64,000 nt of DNA from Streptomyces tuirus (GTDB lineage: Bacteria; Actinomycetota; Actinomycetes; Streptomycetales; Streptomycetaceae). Each line of letters begins with the position of its first letter. The first letter of the stretch is position 1. Below, one piece after another: positions 40,073 through 47,992 of the stretch. Under the pieces are notes generated by a model, which saw only the letters and a program-made list of their open reading frames with translations, searched no databases and had not been told where the DNA came from. Location of the stretch: NCBI GenBank assembly GCA_018195615.1, contig JAGTPG010000001.1, positions 2,232,501 through 2,296,500 of the forward strand, in the 5' to 3' direction. Both the position numbers and the translations under genes were made by a program.

Positions 40073-41276
40073 CGGGCCTCCCCCAGAAGCAGGTCGAGCA
40101 GTCCGAGCAGCCGGACGAGGTCGTCGTCGGTGACGGTGCGGTACAGACCGACGCGCAGCGCCGTCGGCCGCGCGGGGTCGGCGAGCCCGTAGGCCAGGGC
40201 CCAGGTCTCCAGGAAGTCGGTCACACCGCGCACGGCGTCGGGTGTGAGGGTGGTGGGCAGCACGGCGGCGAGGTCGCGACCCGGGCGCCGCGGCGGGCCG
40301 GCGAGCCAGGAGCGGCCGGCCGTGTGGGCGCGGAGCAGCTCCATGCGGGCCTCGATCTCGCTGTCCAGGCGTTCGGGGTGCGACTCGGCGAGGGTGCGCA
40401 CACCGTGGGCGAGCATCATCAGGTCCGAGGCGCTGGGGCGCGGGGTGCCGGGCGCGTCGGCGTCCAGCAGGGCGCGGACGCCGAAGGGGCCGCTGTGCCG
40501 TTCCGCCCGGGCGGCCTCGGTGGCCCGCTGCGACAGGGTGAGGACGGTGGAGCCGGGCACGACGCCGAAGAGCCAGCTGGGGCAGAAGCACGCCACGTCC
40601 AGTTCGCCGAGGAGGGACTGGTCGAGCGGCCAGGACGTGCGCGAGAGGTCCGCGGCGGCCCATCCGCCGGTGCCCCGGGGGCGGCCGGCCGCCCGGGCCC
40701 CTCGACCGGTCGGGGGACGGCGCCGTGCGCCCGGGCCCACTCCTCCCCGGCGAGCAGCCGGGCCACGGCGGGCGGCGGGGCGGGGACGAGGACGCAGGCG
40801 TACCCGTCCGGCAGGCGCAGCAGCGCGCGCAGTTCCTTCAGGAGCGACGCCTGGAAACCGTCGGTGTGGGCGAACCCGGGCTGCAACCCGAGCACCACGG
40901 GCCCGGACCGCTCGAGGGCCGCGAGCCGCTCGGCGGGAACCGGGACACACGCGCCGCCCAGCCGGGGCTCGCGGGGTATCAGCGCGTCGGGCAGGTCGTA
41001 CAGCTCGACGGGCGTGAAGTCGCGCCCGGGGCGGGGCGTTCGGCTCCGTGCCGCGCTGTCGACGGCATCCGCCGAGTCAGGCTCGTCCGGCGCCGTCCCG
41101 GCCGCGGCGGCGGCTGCGTCCGCGGAGTCACGCTCACCGCCGGCGGCCCCGGCCCGTGCCTGAGTGGCGACGGCGGCTTCGACGTCACGCTCGGCGTGGG
41201 CCGTCTCCGTGCCTGGGGCGGTGGCCGCGACGGCTTCGTTCAGGTCGTCGTGGTCGACGAGGGTCATCGGTGTCAT
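40069..41276 (-). CDS. SerC-like aminotransferase fold, PLP lysine absent, cluster B
   Basis: About 402 aa. A disordered Asp/Ala-rich N-terminal 75 residues precede a phosphoserine-aminotransferase-like fold: CVPVPAERLAALERSG, the helix LLKELRALLRLPDGYACVLV, and the C-terminal block LRVGLYRTVTDDDLVRLLGLLD, which matches SerC's LRIG-F-AVDP-DV end. Where SerC has FAPQK, with the Schiff-base lysine, this protein reads FCPSWLFG, so PLP catalysis as known is unlikely. ATGA overlaps link it on both sides. The frame breaks between about 40690 and 40740. Confidence 0.65.
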
Positions 41277-42132
41277 CCCAGCTTCCGTCGGGCCACGGTG
41301 CGGACGTACGGGCCGGCCTGGTCGCCGGCGGCGTCGATGACGGCGGCGAGGTGGGCCCGGGTCCCCTCCATCGCGGCGGCGGTGTCGGCGGGCGGGCGAG
41401 CAGGCGCCGGGCGACGTGCGCGGCGCAGCCGCTGTCGTCCGGGCGTGCGGCCTGCCGCTGGAGCAGCCGGACGAGCCACTTGACGGACGGGACGGTCACG
41501 CCCGCGGCGGCGAGCGCGCACTGGCCGGTGTGCACGAGGGCCTCCCGGTACATCCACGCGGCCGAGTCGGCGTGTCCGTCGGCGAGTTCGCCCGTGACGT
41601 CGGTGAGCCGGTTGACGGCGGCGACGGCGGCCACGTTCAGCAGATAGCGGGGCAGGTCACCGGTGCCCAGTTCCTCGCGCAGCTCCCGCAGCCGGTCGGG
41701 GCGCCGCAGGGCGCGGCCGGTCCGGACGCGGTGCAGGATCTTGAGGTTGTCCTCGTCGACGAGCTGGGCGATGCCCTTCTCCCCCGACAGACTCGCCACG
41801 CTGGCGCCGAAGGCGTCCCGCAGCCCGCCCAGTGCGGCCGGGTCGAGGACGGCGACGTTGACCTCCCGGCCCTCGTGGTGGGCGACGGTCGCGGTGCGCT
41901 CACCCTGCCGGGCCGCCGTCTCCGACCCGGTGACCCGCAGGTCGCCGACGACGTAGAGGTCGAGGTCGGAGTTGCGGTTGGCGAGTCCGTCGGTCGTGGA
42001 GCCGGCGAGGAAGAGCAACTCGTCGCCGCTGCCGCCGACCGCCGCGAGTGCGGTGAGGGCGAGGCCCTCCAGGTCGGTCGACTGCTCCACCGCCCCCCGC
42101 GCGGAGGCGTTCGTGATTCCTGGTGCGTTCAC
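41273..42132 (-). CDS. Nucleotidyltransferase-fold protein, cluster B
   Basis: About 286 aa. The minimal nucleotidyltransferase motif is clear: FLAGSTTDGLANRNSDLDLYVVGD contains Gly44-Ser45 and the metal-binding Asp56 and Asp58 (quoted in parts: GSTTDG and SDLDLY). A third Asp or Glu should follow in VNVAVLD. The C-terminal part is helical. Such enzymes adenylylate or nucleotidylylate small molecules or proteins. The GTG at 42130-42132 overlaps the amidotransferase stop. One C is missing near 41395. Confidence 0.82.
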
Positions 42133-42914
42133 TGCTGTTCCCTCGACGTCATCCGGGACCGGCAGCGGCTGCCGAACGCTGCCAGGACCGCGCGGTCCAG
42201 AACTGATCGGCCGGTGTGGTGCTCGAAGTGCCACTGCACCCCGAGGACGAAGCGGTCCGGCGCTCCGACGCTGATCGCCTCGACGGTCCCGTCCGGGGCC
42301 ACGGCCTCGACGAAGACCTCCCCGGGGACCTTGGCCACCCGGTCGCTGTGCTGGGAGTTGACCGGCACCTCGCCCGGGTCATGTCCGGGCTCGACCAGAC
42401 CGGCGAGGAGGCCGCCGGGCCGGACGGCCACGGTGTGGGCGGGCGCCCACCGGTCGGGGCCGTCCACGCCGGCCCGTAACCGGTGCTTCACCTCCGACGC
42501 CGGCACGTTGGCGAGGGTGCCGCCGTGGTGCACGGCGAGCTCCTGCATGCCGCGGCAGCTGGCGAGCACGGGCAGCCCGGGGATCGCGTCGGCCGCACGC
42601 AGCAGCGCGGCCGCGGTCTCGTCCCGGGCCGGGTCGTACTCCCTGCCGGGCACGGCGTCCGCGTCCCGACCGCCGTACCGGACCGGGTGGACGAACGAGC
42701 CGCTGCCGGGCAGCACGAGTCCGTCGAGGCGGGCCAGGACGCTGCCGGCGTGTTCCGGGCGCACGGTGTGGATCAGGACGGCGGCCACACCGGCGTGGTC
42801 CAGGAGCGGCTCGGTCAGATGGTCGTTGACCCGGGAGTACGTGGTGCCGTTGGCCCGTTCCTTCCGGCAGGCGAGGACGCCGACCAGCGGGAGGTGCGGC
42901 GGGCCGGCGGTCAC
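42129..42914 (-). CDS. Class I glutamine amidotransferase-like / PuuD-like hydrolase, cluster B
   Basis: A 261-aa protein of the peptidase C26 group. The nucleophile is Cys120 in VLASCRGMQE, and His229/Glu231 in GVQWHFEHH complete the triad. The start region VGVLACRKERANGTTYSRV and GLVLPGSGSFVHPVRYG are typical of gamma-glutamyl-GABA hydrolase relatives. It may remove a gamma-glutamyl group or supply ammonia for a ligase. The GTG at 42912-42914 overlaps the ATP-grasp stop. The frame is intact. Confidence 0.9.
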   Translation of the reverse strand: MTAGPPHLPLVGVLACRKERANGTTYSRVNDHLTEPLLDHAGVAAVLIHTVRPEHAGSVLARLDGLVLPGSGSFVHPVRYGGRDADAVPGREYDPARDETAAALLRAADAIPGLPVLASCRGMQELAVHHGGTLANVPASEVKHRLRAGVDGPDRWAPAHTVAVRPGGLLAGLVEPGHDPGEVPVNSQHSDRVAKVPGEVFVEAVAPDGTVEAISVGAPDRFVLGVQWHFEHHTGRSVLDRAVLAAFGSRCRSRMTSREQQ

Positions 42915-44131
42915 CGGGCCGACTCGCGCAGGTCGGTGACGGCCGCGGGCAGGTCGGCCGGGTCGTCGGTGACGACGACCGCCACGACGGTGTCCGTACC
43001 GGGCCAGTCCTCGGCCAGGACGACCCGCGGCCGGGCGAGCGCGGCCTCGGCCAGTTCGGCCGCCGGGCGTCCTGACTTGGGCAGGAGCACCATCGCGGCG
43101 CCTCGCACCGGCTCGGGGGTCTCCTGCGGCAGTTCTCCGTCGGTGAGGAGGGCGAGCAGCGCCTCGTAGGGCCGGACCGCCCCCTGGTGCGCGTACGGGA
43201 TGAGGTGGGAGTTGATCAGGTCGCCGCCGAGCCGTCCGCCGACCTCCAGGACGACGGGCCCCGCGGACCCGAGACGCAGGTCGACGTGGAACCCGCCGGT
43301 CCCGAGGCCGACGGCGAGCACTGCTTGTTCGGCGGCCCGCGTCAGGTCCTTGAGGTCGGTGTCCGTCAGGGCGGAGGGGACGGCCGTGGCCCACGACGGG
43401 GACAGCGGCCCGTCGACGCTCTTGTCGGTGACGCCGAGGATCCGCACCGTGCCCTCGGAGACGACGCCGGAGACGGAGTGCTCCGAGCCGTCCACGTACT
43501 CCTCGACGAGGAAGTCGCTGGTCCCCGAGTAGTTGGCGGCGGTGAGCGCGAACACCTCGTCCAGGCCGGTGTCCTCGGTGATCAGCGCCATGCCGCGGCC
43601 GCCGGAGCAGTGCGCGGGCTTGAACACCAGGGGGCGGCCCGCGGCCCCGAGCTCCGCGGCGATGGCCCGCAGGTCCTCGGCCGTCCGGCCCGCCCGCCAC
43701 GGCGGGTTGAGCCCGTACGGTTCCATGGCCCGGCGCTGGGCGGCCTTGTCCGTGGTGACGGCCGCGGCCGCGGTACCGATGCCGCGGACCCCGAACCGCT
43801 CGGCGAGCAGCGCGGTGAGGCCGACGTACTTGTCGCCCCAGCAGGCGACGGCGACCGGGGCCTGGCCGGGCGAGGCCTGCGCGGCCTGTTCCGCGAGCGA
43901 GGAACCGCGGTCGAAGGAGCCGCGCCGGTGGCCGGGGAGCCCGGTGTGGGAGACGTCGGCGTCGGACGCGACATGGACGCTCAGTCCCCGGGCCGTGGCG
44001 GCGTCGAGTTCCGCACGCCATTCCAGGGGGGAGCGACGCAGGCCGAGGTAGAGCACCGTGCCGTTCCCGGCCTCGCCGTCGCGGTCCGCCGTCGTCGGGT
44101 TCACCGCGGGAGTGTTGCTGGCTGTCGTCAT
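42911..44131 (-). CDS. ATP-grasp carboxylate-amine ligase, cluster B
   Basis: A 406-aa ligase. The pre-grasp strand reads TVLYLGLRRSPLEWRAELDAA; the ATP lysine is in LVFKPAHCSGGRGM; the hinge is FLVEEYVDGSEHSVSG; the metal end is VVLEVGGRLGGDLINSHL. It is paralogous to the ligase at 34330. A 40-residue flexible N-terminus precedes the fold. It follows the 598-aa gene by three nucleotides and overlaps the amidotransferase gene by GTGA. The frame is intact. Confidence 0.92.
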   Translation of the reverse strand: MTTASNTPAVNPTTADRDGEAGNGTVLYLGLRRSPLEWRAELDAATARGLSVHVASDADVSHTGLPGHRRGSFDRGSSLAEQAAQASPGQAPVAVACWGDKYVGLTALLAERFGVRGIGTAAAAVTTDKAAQRRAMEPYGLNPPWRAGRTAEDLRAIAAELGAAGRPLVFKPAHCSGGRGMALITEDTGLDEVFALTAANYSGTSDFLVEEYVDGSEHSVSGVVSEGTVRILGVTDKSVDGPLSPSWATAVPSALTDTDLKDLTRAAEQAVLAVGLGTGGFHVDLRLGSAGPVVLEVGGRLGGDLINSHLIPYAHQGAVRPYEALLALLTDGELPQETPEPVRGAAMVLLPKSGRPAAELAEAALARPRVVLAEDWPGTDTVVAVVVTDDPADLPAAVTDLRESAR

Positions 44132-44134
44132 CTG

Positions 44135-45931
44135 TCAGACACCGTTCTCGTTCGCCGTCGTGGCCTGCGTGCCCTGAGGGGCCTCCGTACCGTAGCGACG
44201 CTGGTACCAGGTGTTGGTGAAGTCGTCGACCACGGCGGTCTCCGCTCGCTTTTCCAGCCGGAGGGCGCGTTCCTGGTAGAGGCCGCGCAGGATCTCGCCC
44301 ATCGCGATGGCCGCGCGCAGTTCGCTCAGGGTGTAGACATCGCCCTCGCTGCGCATCAGCCGCAGGTCGTGCACACCGGGGCGGTGCGCGCCGGCGAGGG
44401 TGATGCCGAAGGGGATACGGATGGCGTGCCGCACACCGTTCGCCACGTGTCCCTGGTGGTGGTGCGACGTCCACTCCGTCATGTCCGGCATGGACGGGGC
44501 GAAGAACCAGTCGCGTTCGGCGAGGCTCTCGTCGTCCGTGACGGCGGCGGCGTGCGGCATGAAGTGCCAGCCGTTCCAGCGCATGCGGGCCGCGATGGCG
44601 CGCACCACCTGGGGCACCTCCGCTGCGGCTCCGGCTTCGGTGAGCCGGCGGCGGAAGCCTTCGGCGGGTACGACGCAGCAGTAGTACTCGCTGGTCTTCC
44701 AGTGTCCGGGCTCGACGCTGCCCTCGGCCAGCAGCGTGCTGAGCCGGAGGGTGTCGCGCGGGCCGCGGGACATGCTGACGTCGGATCGGGTGCCGGCCGC
44801 GGCGGCGCCGACGAGCTCGTGCAGCACTTCCTCGAAGCGACTGCCGAACCCCGGCTGCGAGGGCCGTGGGTCGCCGTCGAGGAGCGGCTGCCAGTCCACG
44901 TCCAGTGCGCCGCCGCGGACGGCCTCGGGCGCGGACGGCACGAAGCCGGAAAGCGTGTCGAGGAACTCCTCCGGCACGTCCGCGCCGGTCACCGGATTGG
45001 CGAAAAAGTGTTCCTTCTTGTTGATGGTCATCGACTGGACCGTGCGGTAAACCACCGCTCCGGACTCCAGTTTCCGCGCCCTCAGTTCCCGGGAGAGATC
45101 CGAGAGTTCGAAAAGTCTGCCGATCGGTGACGCGGATTCCGCGGCGTCGGGAACCTTCCCGTCATACGCGAGAATTCGGCCTTCCAGGAACGCCGCGAGC
45201 CTGCTCGGGATGAGCTGCGTACCGCTGAACTCCTCGGTGCGAGAAGGCGTACCGGAGGAAATCAGCGCGGACATGCAGACGACGAAGCAGGCGTCTTCGG
45301 CGCTCCACTGGCGCAGCGGCGTTTCGGAAAGAACCTTCATCCGGCAACGATCGGACTCCGGCCCGATGGACTTGCCGACGAGGTTGCCGTCGCGGCCCAG
45401 GTTCGTGTAGCAGGAGTCGCCGATGTAGAGGCGTATCGGCCCGACGTGCCGGAACAGGAAGCGCAGCCGCTCCACGAGCTTCGTGGCGTGCTCCTCGCCC
45501 TCGTCCCCGAGCCAGCGGCGGCAGGACTCGATCTCGGCGGCCTCGCTCGCGGCGAGGCGTGCGCACTCGGCGTCGAGCCCCTCCGGAGCCCCGTCGGGCC
45601 AGTCGATACCGGCGACGATCCGCAGCTCGGGACCGCCTGTCTCGCCCGGGCGCAGGATGCAGACCTTGCCCGCCTTGAGCTGGCCGAAGCGGTAGCCGTC
45701 CGCGTGCTCCGGGTCCGCGGCGGGCGGGGCGACGGTGGCACGAGCGGTTTCCACCGCGTCGAGCAGATGGCGTTCGGCCGGCCGTAACGCACCGAGTGCC
45801 ACCTCGGGCGCGAGCCGCTCGCCGATCGTGGCCAGATGCCGGACGGCAGGGCCGGCGGCCGCGTGCGCCGCGGATTCCGAGGCGACCGTCTGTAAGAGCC
45901 TGTCGAAGCCCTCGGTACGCAAAAGCCCCAT
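44135..45931 (-). CDS. Unrecognised 598-aa protein, first gene of cluster B
   Basis: I do not recognise a family. The ATG at 45929-45931 (MGLLRTEGFDRLL) follows GGGGAAATACGC. There is no signal peptide or membrane segment. Notable blocks are a helical N-terminus (1-150), RLYIGDSCYTNLGRDG with following DRCRM and ACFVVCM cysteines, SEYYCCVVP, and a His-rich segment near the C-terminal third, TSHHHQGHVANGVRHAIRIP, that could bind a metal. Codon use matches the neighbours and the frame is intact. Heading the operon suggests it is a core enzyme of the pathway, perhaps an unfamiliar oxidoreductase or ligase. Confidence 0.85.
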   Translation of the reverse strand: MGLLRTEGFDRLLQTVASESAAHAAAGPAVRHLATIGERLAPEVALGALRPAERHLLDAVETARATVAPPAADPEHADGYRFGQLKAGKVCILRPGETGGPELRIVAGIDWPDGAPEGLDAECARLAASEAAEIESCRRWLGDEGEEHATKLVERLRFLFRHVGPIRLYIGDSCYTNLGRDGNLVGKSIGPESDRCRMKVLSETPLRQWSAEDACFVVCMSALISSGTPSRTEEFSGTQLIPSRLAAFLEGRILAYDGKVPDAAESASPIGRLFELSDLSRELRARKLESGAVVYRTVQSMTINKKEHFFANPVTGADVPEEFLDTLSGFVPSAPEAVRGGALDVDWQPLLDGDPRPSQPGFGSRFEEVLHELVGAAAAGTRSDVSMSRGPRDTLRLSTLLAEGSVEPGHWKTSEYYCCVVPAEGFRRRLTEAGAAAEVPQVVRAIAARMRWNGWHFMPHAAAVTDDESLAERDWFFAPSMPDMTEWTSHHHQGHVANGVRHAIRIPFGITLAGAHRPGVHDLRLMRSEGDVYTLSELRAAIAMGEILRGLYQERALRLEKRAETAVVDDFTNTWYQRRYGTEAPQGTQATTANENGV

Positions 45932-46518
45932 TGCGTATTTCCCCGCATGAAGGCGTGCGTATGAGGCATGCGAGCGAGACGTTCTTCGGCGAACGCTCAC
46001 ATGCCCATACGGAACGCGAAATGAAAAGTGTGAAGAGCGGTGCGCATGTGGCCGAACGGCCACGCACTGCGAATAATCCCCTGATTGAAGGAGAGGGAAC
46101 GCCGGTGGTCCTCCCCCGTGATGCCGGAAACGCCCCGTTGCAACTCCGACCGCGGCGGTCCGGACTTTCTCTGGAAACCGCCGTGCGAGCAGACCTTAAC
46201 CTCGGCGACATCCACGAGCAACCATCGGCGGCGGGAACAGGAGAGGACGGGACCGGCCGACTTGGCTCCGTCGGACGCCCCACGAGCCGGAGAAACCCAG
46301 GTGAACCGGCAGTGACATCATGGTCACGGGCCGCCAAGGGCCGTCGTAGAAAATGTTTCTGACTGTCCACCATGTGGTCGGGTCAGGTGCCTCCCGCGCA
46401 CCGTCGCGTACCCCTTGGCTCGTCGAAGTTGACATTTCCACGTCAGGCCACAGCGGACCGTGTCATCGTGGTGGCCACCAACTCCCCTCCCCCCCACCAG
46501 CACTTCAGGGAGACCCCC
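45932..46518. other. Cluster B upstream region (587 bp), promoter and candidate small ORF
   Basis: This gap separates cluster B from the GH25 lysozyme. The first 200 bp are clearly lower in GC than the rest, consistent with the cluster B promoter. It contains one plus-strand ORF with a strong ribosome site (46105-46362, listed separately). A TTGACA hexamer at 46429-46434 could belong to the lysozyme promoter, but no matching -10 is obvious. Confidence 0.5.
46105..46362 (+). CDS. Candidate 85-aa basic protein, divergent from cluster B
   Basis: A GTG-initiated frame preceded by GGAGAGGGA at a normal distance, reading VVLPRDAGNAPLQL and then GLSLETAVRADLNLGDIHEQ, with a very basic end AKGRRRKCF. 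Against it, third-position GC is well below the genome norm and no family is recognised. It could be a small peptide made with cluster B or simply an open frame in a promoter region. Confidence 0.25.
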   Translation: MVLPRDAGNAPLQLRPRRSGLSLETAVRADLNLGDIHEQPSAAGTGEDGTGRLGSVGRPTSRRNPGEPAVTSWSRAAKGRRRKCF

Positions 46519-47076
46519 ATGCTGCGCGGCATCGACGTGAGTGCCTACCAGTCCTCCTCCTACGACACCGACGGCCTCTCCTTCGTCTTCGTCAAGGCGA
46601 CCGAGGGGCGTTCCTACGTCAACCCCAAGCTCGCCGCCCAGACGAAGCGGGCGCGTGACGCCGGGCTGGTCGTCGGCTTCTACCACTTCCTGTGGCCCGG
46701 CAACCTCAGCGCCCAGGCCGAGTACTTCGTCGGCAAGGCACCGGACCGGCCGGGCGACATCCTCGCCGTCGACTGGGAGACGACCAGCGAGGGGACGCAC
46801 GCGAGCAACGCGCAGAAGGACCTGTTCATTCGGAAGCTGAAGGACCTGCGGCCGAACAATCAGGTGGTGCTCTACGCGAATCGCCACTTTTGGCTGAACA
46901 TCGACACCACCTCCTACGCGGGCGACGGCCTGTGGATCGCCGACTACGTCGGCGCGGGCAAGCCCCGCATCAAGGCCAAGTGGCGCTTCCACCAGTACAC
47001 CGACGACCCGCTGGACAAGAACGTGGCCGACTTCGCCAGCAAGGCGGCGCTGCGGAAGTGGGCCGAGGACGCCTGA
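46519..47076 (+). CDS. GH25 lysozyme-like muramidase
   Basis: A 185-aa single-domain GH25 protein. Catalytic-region residues are Asp6 in GIDVSAYQ, Glu29 in KATEG, and Asp85/Glu87 in VDWETT. It would cleave the muramic acid-glucosamine bond of peptidoglycan. The ATG at 46519 follows AGGGAGA; no signal peptide is present at this start or in the upstream in-frame extension, so it may be cytoplasmic or exported by another route. The 3' end faces the GntR gene nine bases away. Confidence 0.93.
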   Translation: MLRGIDVSAYQSSSYDTDGLSFVFVKATEGRSYVNPKLAAQTKRARDAGLVVGFYHFLWPGNLSAQAEYFVGKAPDRPGDILAVDWETTSEGTHASNAQKDLFIRKLKDLRPNNQVVLYANRHFWLNIDTTSYAGDGLWIADYVGAGKPRIKAKWRFHQYTDDPLDKNVADFASKAALRKWAEDA

Positions 47077-47085
47077 CCCGCCCCC

Positions 47086-47784
47086 TCAGATGGCGTGTGA
47101 CGTCGGGTCTGCCGCGAACGGGTCCTCCAGTTCTCCTCGCAGCACCTCCGCCGCCCCCTCCGCATCCCCGTCCGCCACCGCCCGGACGAGCGCCTCGTGG
47201 GCCTCGTCGGCGGTGTTGGGGTCGTCGCTGCGCAGGCCGGTCAGGGTCAGCAGCTCGATCAGGCCCTCGCGCAGGACGGGGGTGAACTCGGTGAACAGGT
47301 CCGCGAGCACCGGGTTGTGCGCGGCTGCGACCACCGTGGCGTGGAAGGCGATGTCCGCGTCGACGAACGCGGCGTCGTCGGCCGTCGAGGCCGCACGGCG
47401 GCCCTCCAGCGCGGACCGCATCGCCGTGACGTCGTCGGGGGTACGGCGACGCGCGGCGAGCCGGGCCGCGTGGACCTCGACCGCCATACGGACCTCGTAG
47501 ACGTCGGTCACGGCCGCCCGGCGCAATCTCGTGGGCCAGTTCTCGACCGGCTCGGTCGCGGTCACGAAGACGCCCGCGCCCTGGCGGGGTTGCACCAGTC
47601 CGGCGCCCGCCAGCGCGCGCAGCGCCTCGCGGACGGTGGAGCGGCCGACGCCCAGTTCCTTCGCCAGCGTCGTCTCGCCGGGCAGCTTGGTGCCGACCGG
47701 CCACTCGCCGCCGGTGATCTGCTCGCGCAGCCGGGCGGTTGCTTGCTCGACCAGAGGGCTGGGGCGGACGGCGTCTAGCGGCAT
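47086..47784 (-). CDS. GntR/FadR-family transcriptional regulator
   Basis: About 232 aa. The winged helix (LREQITGGEWPVGTKLPGET, LAKELGVGRSTVREALRAL) and helical FCD domain (RMAVEVHAARLAARR, AFHATVVAAAHNPVLADLF) are clear, with metal-site-type residues Asp and His in VDADIAFHATV. The ligand is unknown. ATG at 47782-47784 is used; an in-frame GTG at 47791-47793 is an alternative. Two 14-bp direct repeats lie just upstream and are its probable operators. Confidence 0.9.
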   Translation of the reverse strand: MPLDAVRPSPLVEQATARLREQITGGEWPVGTKLPGETTLAKELGVGRSTVREALRALAGAGLVQPRQGAGVFVTATEPVENWPTRLRRAAVTDVYEVRMAVEVHAARLAARRRTPDDVTAMRSALEGRRAASTADDAAFVDADIAFHATVVAAAHNPVLADLFTEFTPVLREGLIELLTLTGLRSDDPNTADEAHEALVRAVADGDAEGAAEVLRGELEDPFAADPTSHAI

Positions 47785-47795
47785 GCGGGTCACCA

Positions 47796-47846
47796 ACTTG
47801 TCTGAGGAGTATGGGGATTCCTTTGAGAACCCACTTGTCTGAGGAG
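47796..47846. promoter_or_regulatory. Direct-repeat operator for the GntR regulator
   Basis: ACTTGTCTGAGGAG occurs exactly twice, at 47796-47809 and 47833-47846, 37 bp apart, immediately upstream of the GntR start and ahead of the leuA leader on the other strand. TTGTC-containing words are typical of FadR-group operators. It may affect the regulator gene, leuA or both. Confidence 0.5.
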
Positions 47847-47871
47847 CTGAGGTGTGGCTAGCGTACTGCGC

Positions 47872-47919
47872 ATGACGCTCCGCGGTCTCCTTCTTCTCGG
47901 CTGCCGCGGCGGGGTTTGA
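47872..47919 (+). CDS. leuA leader peptide (Leu-rich, 15 aa)
   Basis: A 15-codon frame MTLRGLLLLGCRGGV with five leucines, four consecutive, ending TGA at 47917-47919. Its position 73 nt before leuA and the hairpin over its end identify it as a transcription-attenuation leader that senses charged leucyl-tRNA, as known for branched-chain amino-acid operons in actinobacteria. Confidence 0.85.
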   Translation: MTLRGLLLLGCRGGV

Positions 47920-47941
47920 CGCGACCGGCGCCCCGCCGCGG
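47904..47941 (+). promoter_or_regulatory. leuA attenuator hairpin
   Basis: A perfect 11-bp stem, CCGCGGCGGGG (47904-47914) with CCCCGCCGCGG (47931-47941), overlaps the end of the leader peptide frame. A ribosome stalled at the leucine run would free or block it, giving attenuation. Confidence 0.75.
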
Positions 47942-47992
47942 GACATCGTGCTGCCGGTCGGCGTCCGACCGAGCCGAAGGCGACCGCCGACG

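Noticed and set aside
46085..46315. Plus-strand 76-codon ATG frame in the cluster B upstream region
   Set aside because: No ribosome site, low third-position GC and no family; overlaps the better-supported candidate in another frame.
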